The translations under genes and the position numbers were made by a program. A model generated the notes under the pieces. It did no database searches and was not told where the DNA came from. It saw only the letters and a list, made by a program, of their open reading frames with translations. A DNA stretch of 64,000 nt, from contig JAGPCY010000045.1 of NCBI GenBank assembly GCA_018057825.1, forward strand, positions 1 to 64,000. Direction: 5' to 3'. Source of the stretch: Kofleriaceae bacterium. GTDB taxonomy: Bacteria; Myxococcota_A; Polyangia; Haliangiales; Haliangiaceae. This document shows, piece after piece, positions 11,627 through 20,834 of the stretch (its first letter is position 1; every line of letters begins with the position of its first letter).

Positions 11627-11872
11627 GGCGGAGGCGGAGGCGGAGACCGAGGCCGAGACCGAGACCGAGACCGAGGCCGAGACCGAGACCGAGACCGAGG
11701 CCGAGACCGAGGCGGAGGCCGAGTCCGAGTCGAGTCCGAGTCCGAGTCCGAGTCCGAGGCCGAGGCCGAGACCGAGACCGACCCCGATCCCGATCCCGCC
11801 CCCCGATCCCGATCCCGATCCCGAACCCGTCCCCGTTCCCGATCCCGGTCCCGACCCCGTCCCCGATCCCTT
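11627..11872 (+). repeat. Hexamer repeat tract 2
   Basis: It begins immediately after the nth TAG stop. Units run GGCGGA, then GACCGA/GGCCGA mixtures, then GTCCGA, then CCCGAT/CCCGAA/CCCGTT variants up to the CTTAGG near 11872. Purine-rich on the coding strand of nth in its first half. The same unit order in inverted orientation is found in tract 1. No gene is supported in this stretch. Confidence 0.9.
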
Positions 11873-11906
11873 AGGCGGATGGCGCGACTCGTGGCAAGGT
11901 CGCGCC

Positions 11907-12599
11907 ATGGCCGACGATGACAAGCTGGCGCGCGTGATCGAAGCGCGCATGAAGCTGCGCGAGCGCTTCCAGCGCGAGATGGCGGCGACGCCGTCGCTCG
12001 CCGACGATCAGCCCCAGGGCAGCGGGCCGACCAACCGCCACGGCATGCCGCAGCTCCCGCCCGATCAATACGAGACCAAGAAGTGGCCGGTGCTCGATCT
12101 GGGGCTCAAGCCGAGCGTGTCGCGGGCCGCGTGGCGGCTCACGATCGACGGCGCGGTCGGCGCACCGCGGACCTTGACCTGGGCCGACCTCGAGGCCTTC
12201 GAGCAGGTCGAGGATGTGTCGGACTTCCACTGCGTGACCAAGTGGTCGAAGTTCGACATGCGCTGGCGCGGCGTCCGCCTGGCCGACGTGCTGGCCGCGG
12301 TCGAGCCGCGCCCGTCCGCGCGGTTCCTCATGTGCCACGCCTACGATCGCTACACGACCAACCTGCCGCTGGCCGAGGCCCTCAAGCCCGACGTGCTCCT
12401 GGTCCACACCGTCGAGGGTGAGCCTCTGCCGATCGAGCACGGCGGCCCGTGCCGGGTGATCACGCCGCAGCTCTACGCCTGGAAGGGCGCCAAGTGGGTC
12501 AACCGCCTCGAGCTGCTCGAGGACGATCGCCCGGGCTTCTGGGAGGAGCGTGGCTATTCCAACACCGCCTACCCGTGGCGCAACGATCGCTACTCGTGA
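11907..12599 (+). CDS. Sulfite-oxidase-like molybdopterin-dependent oxidoreductase
   Basis: 230-aa cytoplasmic protein of the sulfite oxidase fold family (YuiH-like), which binds a molybdenum-molybdopterin cofactor. The Mo-ligand cysteine is in DFHCVTKWS (Cys109). The family strands WRLTIDGAV..PRTLTWADL (about 76-95), WRGVRLADVL and HGGPCRVITPQLYAWKGAKWVNRLEL are all present. Length is normal for the small single-domain members that lack haem and export signals. An N-terminal helical extension of about 40 residues is charged. The ATG at 11907 is preceded by a gap containing the tail of tract 2. Electron acceptor and substrate unknown. Confidence 0.85.
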   Translation: MADDDKLARVIEARMKLRERFQREMAATPSLADDQPQGSGPTNRHGMPQLPPDQYETKKWPVLDLGLKPSVSRAAWRLTIDGAVGAPRTLTWADLEAFEQVEDVSDFHCVTKWSKFDMRWRGVRLADVLAAVEPRPSARFLMCHAYDRYTTNLPLAEALKPDVLLVHTVEGEPLPIEHGGPCRVITPQLYAWKGAKWVNRLELLEDDRPGFWEERGYSNTAYPWRNDRYS

Positions 12600-12603
12600 T
12601 CGC

Positions 12604-14079
12604 GTGAGCCGCCGCGCCCCGCTCGCGCCAGCGCTGGTGCTGGCGCTGCTCGCCGCCGTCGGCTGCGCAGCCCCGGCCCCGGGCCCCGACCTACAGATCC
12701 TCGGTGGCGGCCCGCTGCCGCGCGCCGGCGATCGCTTGCCCGCGACCTCGGCGATCTTCGACGGCACGACCGTGCGCCTGCGCGGCGTGCCGGGCGAGAC
12801 CCTGGCGGTCGCGGTCGCCCACGCCGGCGGTGCGTCGCGCGCGGTCGCGCTCGCGATCGATGGCGTCGCGGTCGCCGGCTTCACCGTCGATCACGTCGCG
12901 GTCAACCGGCCGTCGACCTCGATGTACGGCAAGAGCCGCGGCCGCGGCCGCTACCCCGACCGCCTGACCGCGACCACCGGCGCGATCGCCAGCGAGCGCC
13001 TGGCCTGGTTCGACGTCGCGCTGACCACGCCGGGCCGGTACGCCGGCCAGCTCGCGGTCGGCGACGCGCGGTTCCCGGTCGAGTTGACGATCGAGCCGAC
13101 CGCGCGCCTCGACGTCGCCGCGGCGCCGCGGGTCTGGGCCTACTACGAGCCGGCCGAGCTCGGCGCGAACGTCGACCTCGACACCGAGTGGCGCTATGCC
13201 GAGCTGATGCGCGGCTACGGCGTGATGGCGACGCCCGAGCTGACCCAGGACAACTGGACCGCGCGCCAGCGCTGGGTCGCCGGCGCGCGCTACGTGCCGG
13301 TGTGGCTGTCGCGCGAGCCGACCGAGGTCGGCGCCGAGGTCGCGGCGTGGATCGCGCGCACCGCCGGCACCGGCGTGGTGCCCTTCGCGATCCCGGTCGA
13401 CGAGCCGCGCACCGACGAGAAGCGCGCCAAGGTCCGCGCGCTGTCGGCCGCGGCGCGCGCCGCCGGCGCCGGGGCCGGGCGGTTCCTCTACGCCGTGACC
13501 CACGCGCCCGATCCACGCCTGGGCGACGCGATCGACGTCTACATCGCGCCCGGCGCCGCCCGCGATCGCACCTTGGCCCGCGACCGCGCCTGGACCTACA
13601 ACGGCTCGCCGGGGTGGGCCGGAGCCATGGTCGTCGACGACGCCGGCGGCGGCCCGCGCACCTGGGGCTGGCTGGCCTTCGCCTACGACGTGCCGCTCTG
13701 GTACGTGTGGGACGCGCTGTACTGGCGCGATCGCTACCGCCGCGGCGACGACGCCCCGCCCCTCGACCTCCTGCGCGATCCCATCACCTTCGACGACGGC
13801 GAAGATCGCGGCGCCCTCGACGGCGTGCTGGTCTATCCCGGCCCTCGTCCGTCGATCCGCCTGGCCGAGCTGCGCCGCGGCCTGCTCGATCGCGCGCTCC
13901 TCGAGGCCCTGACCGCGTGCGCCGGCCGGGCCGCCGCCGACGCCATCGTCGCCGCGGTCGTGCCCGCCACCGGCGCGCCGCGCTGGCCGCGCACCGACGT
14001 CGCGTGGGAGGCCCTGCGCGTTCGCATCCTCGACGGCCTCGCCACCTGCCGCGCCCCGGCCCTCACCCCACCCGGGTGA
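12604..14079 (+). CDS. DUF4091 / GH123-like lipoprotein
   Basis: 491-aa exported lipoprotein; GTG start 4 bp after the previous stop, lipobox AAVGC. A beta-sandwich-like N-terminal part (about 30-180) is followed by a TIM-barrel-like region with RVWAYYEPAELG, PVDEPRTDEKR and WTYNGSPGWAG. The C-terminus has GWLAFAYDVPLWYVWDALYW, GVLVYPG and PSIRLAELRRGLLD, the usual DUF4091 ending found in glycoside hydrolase family 123-type proteins. DEP in PVDEP is a plausible catalytic acid region. Probably acts on an extracellular glycan, but whether the catalytic residues of true GH123 N-acetylgalactosaminidases are kept cannot be judged by eye. Confidence 0.75.
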   Translation: MSRRAPLAPALVLALLAAVGCAAPAPGPDLQILGGGPLPRAGDRLPATSAIFDGTTVRLRGVPGETLAVAVAHAGGASRAVALAIDGVAVAGFTVDHVAVNRPSTSMYGKSRGRGRYPDRLTATTGAIASERLAWFDVALTTPGRYAGQLAVGDARFPVELTIEPTARLDVAAAPRVWAYYEPAELGANVDLDTEWRYAELMRGYGVMATPELTQDNWTARQRWVAGARYVPVWLSREPTEVGAEVAAWIARTAGTGVVPFAIPVDEPRTDEKRAKVRALSAAARAAGAGAGRFLYAVTHAPDPRLGDAIDVYIAPGAARDRTLARDRAWTYNGSPGWAGAMVVDDAGGGPRTWGWLAFAYDVPLWYVWDALYWRDRYRRGDDAPPLDLLRDPITFDDGEDRGALDGVLVYPGPRPSIRLAELRRGLLDRALLEALTACAGRAAADAIVAAVVPATGAPRWPRTDVAWEALRVRILDGLATCRAPALTPPG

Positions 14080-14113
14080 ATCGCGCCGCCGCCGCGCGTC
14101 CTAAACTCGCGGC

Positions 14114-17100
14114 ATGCTCTCGCGCCCGCGCGCTCGCGCCCTGCCCTGCGCCCTCGGCGCGCTGACGATCTGGTTGGCCCTGGCCGGACGTGCGACGGCG
14201 CAGCCGGCGGTGTCGGTGTCGCCGGCCACGTTGACGTTCCCCGGGGTCCAGAGGGTCGGAACGCCAGCCTCGCCACGCGAGGTGGTGATCAACAACGCCC
14301 CCGGGGCCGCGGACCTGACCTACAGCGCCACGACCTCGTCGGCGACCGAGTTCCCGCTGTCGTGCGCCGGCGGTGGCACCGCGTGTTTGTCCGGCACCCT
14401 CGCCGCCAACGGCGCGGCGACGATCCAGGTCGGCTTCGTCCCGTCGGCCACCGGGGGCCGCTCGGGCTCCGTCACGATCGCGACCAACGACACCACCCCG
14501 GCAGCCGACGCCATGAAGGTGGTGCCGGTGTCGGGCACCGGCGGCGTGTCGACCGCGGCCGGGGCCGCGACCTTGGCCTTCGGCGACGTCAACATCAGCA
14601 CCGTCGGGGGCTCGAGCCTGACCTACCGCCTGACCAACTCCGGCACGGTGTCGCTCAACCTCGGCACCCTCGCGATCACCGGCGATACGATCAGCTTCAA
14701 CTTCAACCAAACCGGGTGCGCCGGGACCACCACGTGCGCCGGCGTGCCGGCGATCGCGTCGGGTGGCTTCACCGACCTGACGCTCCGCTGCGACCCGTCG
14801 TCGATCGGCAGCAAGACCGCGACACTGACGATCCCCAGCGACGATCCGCTCACGCCCAAGACCGTCACGCTCACCTGCAACGGCACGACGCCGGAGCAGG
14901 AGAACCTCGACCTGCCGGTGGCGGTGTTCCCCAACACCCGGATCGGCACGCCGAGCGCGCCGCAGACCTTCCGCATCCGCAATAACGCCGGGGCCACCAC
15001 GGCGCCCCTGGTGATCACCTCGATCACCAGCAGCTCGGCCGACTTCCTCGTGACGTGTACGCCGGCGCCGTGCGCCCGCACGGTCTCACCCGGCACGCTG
15101 GTCACGGTCAACGTCCTCTTCCAGCCGACCGCCACGGGGTCTCGCACCGGCATCATCGCGGTGCGCACCAACGACCTGCTCGACGGCACCACCGACGTAC
15201 CGGTCTCGGGCACCGGCGTCGAGCCGACGATCTCGCTGACCACGCCGGCCGGCGGCTCGCTCAGCTTCGCGGACACCCGGGTCAACACCGCGTCGGCGGC
15301 CCAGACGATCACGATCACCAACACCGGCTCGATGGACCTGACCATCAACTCGGTGACCAACGGAAACGCCGCCGACTTCATCCTCACCGGGCCGACCGGG
15401 GTCAGCACCGTCGGCGCCGGCATGACCCTGTCGTGGATGGTGCAGTGCGAGCCCAACACCCAGGGCACCCGCAACGGCACGATCACGATCGCCAACAACA
15501 GCGCCAATCAGACCTCGCTGCCGGTGTCGCTCACCTGCTCGGCGATCCGCGGCAGCCTCACGGTGACCTCGTCGACGCCCTTCGCCTACAACACGGTCGG
15601 CAACCGCATCGACTTCGGCGCGACGTTCTTGAACCAGACCAAGATGACCACGGTGACGATCGGAAACGACGGCAACCGACCGGTCACGATCGTCGCGCCG
15701 ACCGTCACCGCCAGCCAGGGCTTCACCCTCGGCGCGCCGTCATCGATGACCGTGCCGGCCGGCGGCAGCATCACGCTGGTGGTGACCTTCCTACCGACCT
15801 TGGTCACCCAAGGCACCGCGACCGTGACGATCGCCAGCGACTGGAACACCCTGGCCTTCGAGGTCACCGGCGACGGCCAGGACAACGGGACGATCTTCGC
15901 CCTCGACCCGCCGTGTCTGAACGGCATCTCGACGTTCTCGTTCGCCGCGCCGGTGGCCTTCGACGCCACCGCCAGCCAGCAGTTCTGCTTCAAGAACCTC
16001 GGCGAGGCGCCGGCCCAGATCACCGGGGTCCAGCTCATCGACACCAGCCCGGGCGGCCCGAACTTCACGGTCTCGGGCATCCCGCTGGTCGCGCCGTTCC
16101 CGACCCTCGTCCGCGACCAGTCCCGGGTCTTCACGATCACCGCGGTGCCCAACGACACGATGCTCGGCACCTTCACCGCGACCCTGCGGATCACCACGAC
16201 CTTGCCCGGCGCCGACGCGGTCCGGGACCTGACGGTGACCTACACCTCGAGCGGCCCCGGGCTCACGGTCGGCCCGGCGATGGCCCTGGCCTTCGGCGGC
16301 GTCGACGTCGACGCCGGCCCCATGCTGTTGCCGCTGACGCTCCAGAACACCGGCACCGCGCCGCTGCCGATCACCAACATCGCGCCGGGGCCGACCGGTC
16401 GCTTCTCGATCGTCGGCACCCCGCCGACCACGATCGCGGTCGGCGCCACCGAGACCATCATGGTCAGCTACGACCCCAACGTCGAGCGCTCGAGCGCGAC
16501 CACCGAGTCGTCGACCTTCACGATCAACACCGGCCGGTACTTCCTGGGCGGCGTGGCCCAGCCGACCGCGGTGATGATCATGATGACCGGCTACGGCATC
16601 GACCAGCACATCGAGGTCCGCGGCGACGGAGGTCAGCCGATGGTGGCCTTCGGCGACGTCTACCGCAGCCCCCGCGCCGATGACCCGCGGGCGCGGAAGA
16701 CCATCCAGGTCTGCAACACCGGCGAGGCGCCGCTGCGGGTGACGATGACCGGTGGGGCCGACGCGCCCTTCTCGATCACCGGCGGCGATGATCTGACCCT
16801 CGCGGGCACCGCGCCTCCGCCCGGCGCCGCCGCGGTGTGCCAGGACGTCACCGTCGAGTTCCGCCCGAGCGACGCCACCTACCAGCCGTACAGCGACACC
16901 GCCCAGGTCATGAACGACGACGACGGTCGGGCCTTGGTCGACGTCATGTTGACCGGGCGGTCGATCGCCCGGCCGGTGACCGTACCGAGCGCCCTGGTCG
17001 CCCCCGCCGGAGTCCAGATCGCCGTCGGTGTGCCGGCCCGGCTGTCGGAGATCCTGGCCGACCTGCCGGGCCTGACCGCCGCGAACGTGTCGACGTCGTC

Positions 17101-17422
17101 GGAGAGCTTCGCGATCTCGATCGCCGACGGCACCGGCTACTCCGTCGTCGGCGACAACGACCGCGAGCTGACCGCCGGTGAGACGGAGGTCTACGACCTG
17201 ACGATCACCGCCACCCAGCCCGGGCCCGTGACCGTGAACGTCGCGGTCCACCTCGACGGCGACCCGCACCCTCACGCCACCATCCCGATCACCGTCGACG
17301 CCATCGACCGCGAGCCCGAACACCTCTACGGCTGCGCCGCCGGGCGCGGCGCGCGCGGCGGCCTCGCGCTCTTGGCCTTGGTCTTCGCCGTCGCGCTCCG
17401 CCGGCGCACTCGACGGCAATAG
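14114..17422 (+). CDS. Choice-of-anchor-D / HYDIN-ASH repeat surface protein with MYXO-CTERM-like tail
   Basis: 1102 aa. A signal peptide (to about residue 31, ATAQP) precedes eight or nine immunoglobulin-like repeats of roughly 100-115 residues. Each has the pattern L-x-F-x(2-5)-V-G-x(3)-[ST]..V.I.N.G...L, then V.F.P...G..S..L.I.S.D, as in HYDIN/ASPM/SPD2 (ASH) and choice-of-anchor D proteins. The last 32 residues, LYGCAAGRGARGG followed by a hydrophobic stretch and RRRTRRQ, form a Cys/hydrophobic/Arg tripartite sorting signal of the MYXO-CTERM type, pointing to surface anchoring after cleavage. No enzymatic domain. Convergent with the gene at 17598; hexamer tract 3 fills the gap. Confidence 0.85.
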   Translation: MLSRPRARALPCALGALTIWLALAGRATAQPAVSVSPATLTFPGVQRVGTPASPREVVINNAPGAADLTYSATTSSATEFPLSCAGGGTACLSGTLAANGAATIQVGFVPSATGGRSGSVTIATNDTTPAADAMKVVPVSGTGGVSTAAGAATLAFGDVNISTVGGSSLTYRLTNSGTVSLNLGTLAITGDTISFNFNQTGCAGTTTCAGVPAIASGGFTDLTLRCDPSSIGSKTATLTIPSDDPLTPKTVTLTCNGTTPEQENLDLPVAVFPNTRIGTPSAPQTFRIRNNAGATTAPLVITSITSSSADFLVTCTPAPCARTVSPGTLVTVNVLFQPTATGSRTGIIAVRTNDLLDGTTDVPVSGTGVEPTISLTTPAGGSLSFADTRVNTASAAQTITITNTGSMDLTINSVTNGNAADFILTGPTGVSTVGAGMTLSWMVQCEPNTQGTRNGTITIANNSANQTSLPVSLTCSAIRGSLTVTSSTPFAYNTVGNRIDFGATFLNQTKMTTVTIGNDGNRPVTIVAPTVTASQGFTLGAPSSMTVPAGGSITLVVTFLPTLVTQGTATVTIASDWNTLAFEVTGDGQDNGTIFALDPPCLNGISTFSFAAPVAFDATASQQFCFKNLGEAPAQITGVQLIDTSPGGPNFTVSGIPLVAPFPTLVRDQSRVFTITAVPNDTMLGTFTATLRITTTLPGADAVRDLTVTYTSSGPGLTVGPAMALAFGGVDVDAGPMLLPLTLQNTGTAPLPITNIAPGPTGRFSIVGTPPTTIAVGATETIMVSYDPNVERSSATTESSTFTINTGRYFLGGVAQPTAVMIMMTGYGIDQHIEVRGDGGQPMVAFGDVYRSPRADDPRARKTIQVCNTGEAPLRVTMTGGADAPFSITGGDDLTLAGTAPPPGAAAVCQDVTVEFRPSDATYQPYSDTAQVMNDDDGRALVDVMLTGRSIARPVTVPSALVAPAGVQIAVGVPARLSEILADLPGLTAANVSTSSESFAISIADGTGYSVVGDNDRELTAGETEVYDLTITATQPGPVTVNVAVHLDGDPHPHATIPITVDAIDREPEHLYGCAAGRGARGGLALLALVFAVALRRRTRRQ

Positions 17423-17423
17423 C

Positions 17424-17594
17424 GGCCTCGGTCTCGGCCTCCGCCTCGGCCTCGGTCTCGGTCTCCGCCTCGGTCTCGGTCTCCGCCTCGGTCTCGGTCT
17501 CCGCCTCGGCCTCGGTCTCCGCCTCGGTCTCGGTCTCGGGCTCCGCCTCGGTCTCGGTCTCGGGCTCCGCCTCGGTCTCGGTCTCCGCCTCGGT
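17424..17594 (-). repeat. Hexamer repeat tract 3
   Basis: Runs between two convergent genes. On the minus strand it starts just after the TAG of the PEGA/TPR gene and is made of ACCGAG, GCGGAG, GCCGAG and CCCGAG units, purine-rich on that strand. It reaches the TAG stop of the plus-strand gene. No separate terminator hairpin was found in the gap. Confidence 0.9.
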
Positions 17595-17597
17595 GCG

Positions 17598-18746
17598 CTA
17601 CAGCCGGCCGCGGACACCGACGGTCGGGATGATCACGAGCGGGTGGATGTCGGGCTCGCCGCTCGGGTAGTACTCGACCGCCGCGGCGGCGACCGCGCCG
17701 AGCCGCGCGGTCAGCCAATACTCGGCACCGACCGCGCCGTGGAGCCCCAGGAGGGTTCGCGACGACGAGCCGATCAACCCGACCATCTCTCCCGACCATC
17801 GGTAGAAGGCCATCGTTCCGCCGACGGTGAGCACCGGGCGGAGCCGCCCGGTCGTGATCGCGACGGTCGCCGCGGCGTGGAGCGCCTCGTTCCCGCCGAG
17901 CATCCCCCCGAGATGGACGGTCAAGCGCGAGGTCGCCGCGTAGTCGAGGGTGACCTTGCCCGCGCCGCCGCCGGATTGTGGATCGATCGCTGCGGCGAGG
18001 GTCGCGCCGAGCCTACCCGCGCGCGGGACGACCGGCGCCTGCGCGCCCGGCGCCTCCGGCACCTCGGCGGTGGGCGGCGCCTCGACGACCGCGGGCGGCG
18101 TTTCGATCACCGCCGGCGGCGCCTCGATCACCGCTGGCGGCGCTTCGATCACCGGGGGCGCTGGCGGCGGTGGCGTCAGATCGAGGCGGACTGGGACCAG
18201 CGCGCCCGCCGCCGCGTCGATGGTCACCTCGACCGGAACGGTGCCGGCGCCGCCGCGGGCGCGGACCTGATGGGCGCCGGGCAGCACGCGGACCGGCTGG
18301 CTCGGCGAGGACTGCCACGGCCCATCGTCGAGCTGCACCTCGATGGCGGCGCCCGTTGGCGCGACCACCACGATCTCGAGGCGCGCGAGCTTCGCGTCGA
18401 TCGCGGCCAGCTCGTTCGTGACCTTCGCGACCTGATTCGCGGCGCGATTGGGATCGGCGAGGAAGCGCTCGCAGGTCGCGGCCGCCTCGAGCAACCGGCC
18501 CAGCGCACGCTGGGTGATCGCGATGTTGACCAGGATCCGGCTGTCGGGAAGCTCGCGATAGGCGGCCTCGAACAACCCGAGGGCCGCGACCTTGTCGCCG
18601 GCATCGGACTGGCGCTTGCCCTCGGCGAGAAAGGCGTTGGCCCGCAGCTTGGCCGCCTTGTCGACGGGGGGAGGTGACGTCGTCGGTTGAGCGTGCGCCA
18701 GGCGAAGACCTGCGAGCGCGACCAAGGAGAGCGCGAGCCGATTCAT
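17598..18746 (-). CDS. Exported TPR-PEGA-type protein with beta-strand-rich C-terminus
   Basis: 382 aa. A signal peptide (LRLAHAQP) precedes a tetratricopeptide-like helical region (about 25-120: ANAFLAEGKRQSDAGDKVAALGLFEAAY, quoted only as the start of the repeat). A PEGA-like beta domain follows (IEVVVAP..IEVQLDDGPW..LPGAHQVRARG). Then comes a linker made of VIEAPPA repeats (about 215-255) and a C-terminal beta-strand-rich region (from 270) resembling an outer-membrane barrel or porin-like fold. Downstream partner of the kinase at 18743: its ATG overlaps the kinase TGA (ATGA), so the pair is translationally coupled. Function unknown; TPR-PEGA proteins next to kinases are common in myxobacteria. 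Tract 3 starts at its stop. Confidence 0.75.
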   Translation of the reverse strand: MNRLALSLVALAGLRLAHAQPTTSPPPVDKAAKLRANAFLAEGKRQSDAGDKVAALGLFEAAYRELPDSRILVNIAITQRALGRLLEAAATCERFLADPNRAANQVAKVTNELAAIDAKLARLEIVVVAPTGAAIEVQLDDGPWQSSPSQPVRVLPGAHQVRARGGAGTVPVEVTIDAAAGALVPVRLDLTPPPPAPPVIEAPPAVIEAPPAVIETPPAVVEAPPTAEVPEAPGAQAPVVPRAGRLGATLAAAIDPQSGGGAGKVTLDYAATSRLTVHLGGMLGGNEALHAAATVAITTGRLRPVLTVGGTMAFYRWSGEMVGLIGSSSRTLLGLHGAVGAEYWLTARLGAVAAAAVEYYPSGEPDIHPLVIIPTVGVRGRL

Positions 18747-20047
18747 AGGCGTTCGATCAATCCATCGTTGTTGGAGCCCTTCGTCGGCCGCGGCCGCGGC
18801 CGTGGTCGCGCGGCGGGCGCATCGATCGGCACCGCCGCGTCGACCACCGGAGCTGACGCGGGACCATCCACGCCGGCGTCGAGGGCGGGCGGGCTCGGCG
18901 CGACCGCGCCCGCGGGCGGCGCGTCGGGGGCCGGCGTTGCGGGGGTTGGCGTCGCCGCGGCCTCGACCGGCTCCGCCCTTGTCGCCGCCCCGCCATCGCC
19001 GCCCGAGCCTCCGCCGGACAGCGCGAGCACCAGCGCGCCGAGGCCGATCACCGCGACCGCCGCGCCGCCGATCCACAGCCCACGCCGCCGATCGCCGGTC
19101 GCCCGGGGCGCGATCGTCGCGGCGCCACCCAAGGTCGTCGTCGAGTGGATCTCGCCGGTGGTCCCGACCGCGATGTGGTGGTGGCTCCCGGTCGAGTGCA
19201 CCCCGCCGCGGGCGCCCAGCATCCGCACCACGTCGGCCGCGGTGTGGGGCCGCTGGTCAGGAGCCTTGGCCAGGAGCCGCGCGACCAGCTCCTCGGCGGC
19301 CAAGGACGCGTGGGGCGCGAACTGCCGCAGGCTCGGCGCCGCGACGTATTGATGCGCGCCGAGCACCTCCCCGGCGCCGGCCCCGACGAAGGGCGGCCGC
19401 CCGGTCATCATCTCGAACAGCACGCAGCCGAGGGAGTACAGGTCCGCGCGGTGATCGACCTTGCCGGCCCCGGCGCACTGCTCGGGCGCCATGTACGACG
19501 GCGTGCCCAGGACCGCGCCGGTCCGGGTCTGCGACCAGCTCTCGCTCGCGACGTCGCTCAGCTTGGCGATGCCGAAATCGAGGAGCTTCACCCGCTCGCC
19601 GCTCGCGACCTCGGAGTCGGGCACGAGGAAGATGTTGTCGGGCTTGATGTCGCGATGGACGATGCCGCGGGCGTGGGCCGCCCCCAGCGCCGACGCGATG
19701 CCGCGGGCGATCGCGAAGGCCTCGGTCTCGAGGAGCGTGCCGCGCGAGGTGATGCGGCTGGCCAGGCTCTCGCCGGCCAGGAACTCCATCACGATGAACG
19801 CGGTGCCATCGGGCTGGTAGCCGAAGTCGAAGACCTCGACGATGCCGGGATGCTGGATCGCGGTCGCGGCCCGGGCCTCGTTGAAGAACCGATTGACGAC
19901 GGTGCGCTCGCGGGCGTAGGTCGGGTTCAGCACCTTCACGGCGGCGGGCCGGCCGATCAGCGTGTGCTCGGCGCGGTAGATCGTGCCCATGCCCCCGCCG
20001 CCGATGATCCCGACGACGCGGTAGCTCCCGAACAAGGTCCCGATCAC
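18743..20047 (-). CDS. Membrane-tethered Ser/Thr protein kinase
   Basis: 434 aa. A complete eukaryotic-type (Hanks) kinase domain occupies residues about 9-270: glycine loop [12 protein letters not shown] (13-24), invariant Lys38, HRDIKPDN (131-138), DFG (157-159), [10 protein letters not shown] and [16 protein letters not shown]. One transmembrane helix follows ([20 protein letters not shown]), then a Pro/Ala/Asp-rich extracytoplasmic tail ending in a basic [10 protein letters not shown] segment. A GTG at 20047 is chosen because it opens directly before the kinase fold; an upstream ATG at 20128 would add 27 unconserved residues. Cotranscribed with the TPR-PEGA gene. Upstream gap of about 200 bp is shared with the divergent tetR gene. 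Confidence 0.88.
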   Translation of the reverse strand: MIGTLFGSYRVVGIIGGGGMGTIYRAEHTLIGRPAAVKVLNPTYARERTVVNRFFNEARAATAIQHPGIVEVFDFGYQPDGTAFIVMEFLAGESLASRITSRGTLLETEAFAIARGIASALGAAHARGIVHRDIKPDNIFLVPDSEVASGERVKLLDFGIAKLSDVASESWSQTRTGAVLGTPSYMAPEQCAGAGKVDHRADLYSLGCVLFEMMTGRPPFVGAGAGEVLGAHQYVAAPSLRQFAPHASLAAEELVARLLAKAPDQRPHTAADVVRMLGARGGVHSTGSHHHIAVGTTGEIHSTTTLGGAATIAPRATGDRRRGLWIGGAAVAVIGLGALVLALSGGGSGGDGGAATRAEPVEAAATPTPATPAPDAPPAGAVAPSPPALDAGVDGPASAPVVDAAVPIDAPAARPRPRPRPTKGSNNDGLIERL

Positions 20048-20221
20048 GACGGGAGGACGGTAGCGAACCGCGCCCGCGAGATCTAGCCAAGACCGACCTG
20101 GGGGGGCACCGGAAAAGGCATACATCACGATGTGTTATGCTCACCCCCAGGGGGTGAGCGTGGGGTCGCTTGGAGGTGGGGCGTGGCCGCTGCGGCGCTT
20201 TTCCCCTTGCGTTTGCGATGC

Positions 20222-20239
20222 GGAATGAATATTCATTCC
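20222..20239. promoter_or_regulatory. Palindromic operator upstream of tetR (GGAATGAATATTCATTCC)
   Basis: A perfect 18-bp inverted repeat 7 bp before the tetR start codon. A near-identical site lies 54 bp before the SDR gene. Position and symmetry indicate binding by the TetR dimer and autorepression. The stretch 20048-20246 otherwise holds the divergent promoters of the kinase and tetR, with no further gene. Confidence 0.75.
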
Positions 20240-20246
20240 CTCACCG

Positions 20247-20834
20247 ATGAGCGCCGCGACCGCCAAGAAGGCCCCCGCCGACAAGCGCGAGGCCATCCTC
20301 GACGCCGGCCTGGCCCTGTTTGTCGAGCGCGGCTTCCACGGCACCGCGGTGCCCGAGCTGGCCGCGGCCGCCGGCGTCGGCGCCGGCACGATCTACCGCT
20401 ACTTCCCGTCGAAGGAGGCGATCGTCAACGAGCTGTACCGCCGCGAGAAGCACCGGCTGACCGGCCGGGTCCTCGAGCGCTTCCCCGTCGACGCGGTCGC
20501 CCGCGAGCAGTTCCGCACGCTGTGGCACCGCATGGTCGAGTACGCCGTCGCTGAGCCCCTGGGCTTCGCCTTCCTCGAGTTCCACAACCACCGGTCCTAC
20601 CTCGACGACGACAGCCGGGCCATCGAGGCCCGGATCCGCGACTTCGGCCTGGCCTTCCTCACCGCTGCCCAGCGCCGCGGCGAGGTCCGCCCGGTCGACC
20701 CGATGGTCCTCATCGGCATCGTGATGGGGGCCTTCATCGGTCTGGTCCGCCACGGCGACGAGTGCGGACGCCCCCTCGACGCCGCCGGCTGGGTCACCGC
20801 CGAGCAGTGCGTGTGGGAGGCGATCCGATCGTAG
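20247..20834 (+). CDS. TetR/AcrR family transcriptional regulator
   Basis: 195 aa, normal TetR length. The N-terminal helix-turn-helix spans about residues 14-56 (REAILDAGLALFVERGF, then TAVPELAAAAGVGAGTIYRYF). The C-terminal half is the helical ligand-binding and dimerisation domain; its PLGFAFLEFHNH segment recalls the TetR_C_11-type domains. A perfect palindrome just ahead of the ATG and a matching one before the SDR gene downstream define a likely two-site regulon. The inducer is unknown; given the SDR partner, a small hydrophobic alcohol, aldehyde or fatty compound is a guess. The TAG stop abuts tract 4. Confidence 0.9.
   Translation: MSAATAKKAPADKREAILDAGLALFVERGFHGTAVPELAAAAGVGAGTIYRYFPSKEAIVNELYRREKHRLTGRVLERFPVDAVAREQFRTLWHRMVEYAVAEPLGFAFLEFHNHRSYLDDDSRAIEARIRDFGLAFLTAAQRRGEVRPVDPMVLIGIVMGAFIGLVRHGDECGRPLDAAGWVTAEQCVWEAIRS

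Noticed and set aside
11627..11872. CRISPR-like array
   Set aside because: The repeats are contiguous hexamers with no spacers, and no cas genes are present.
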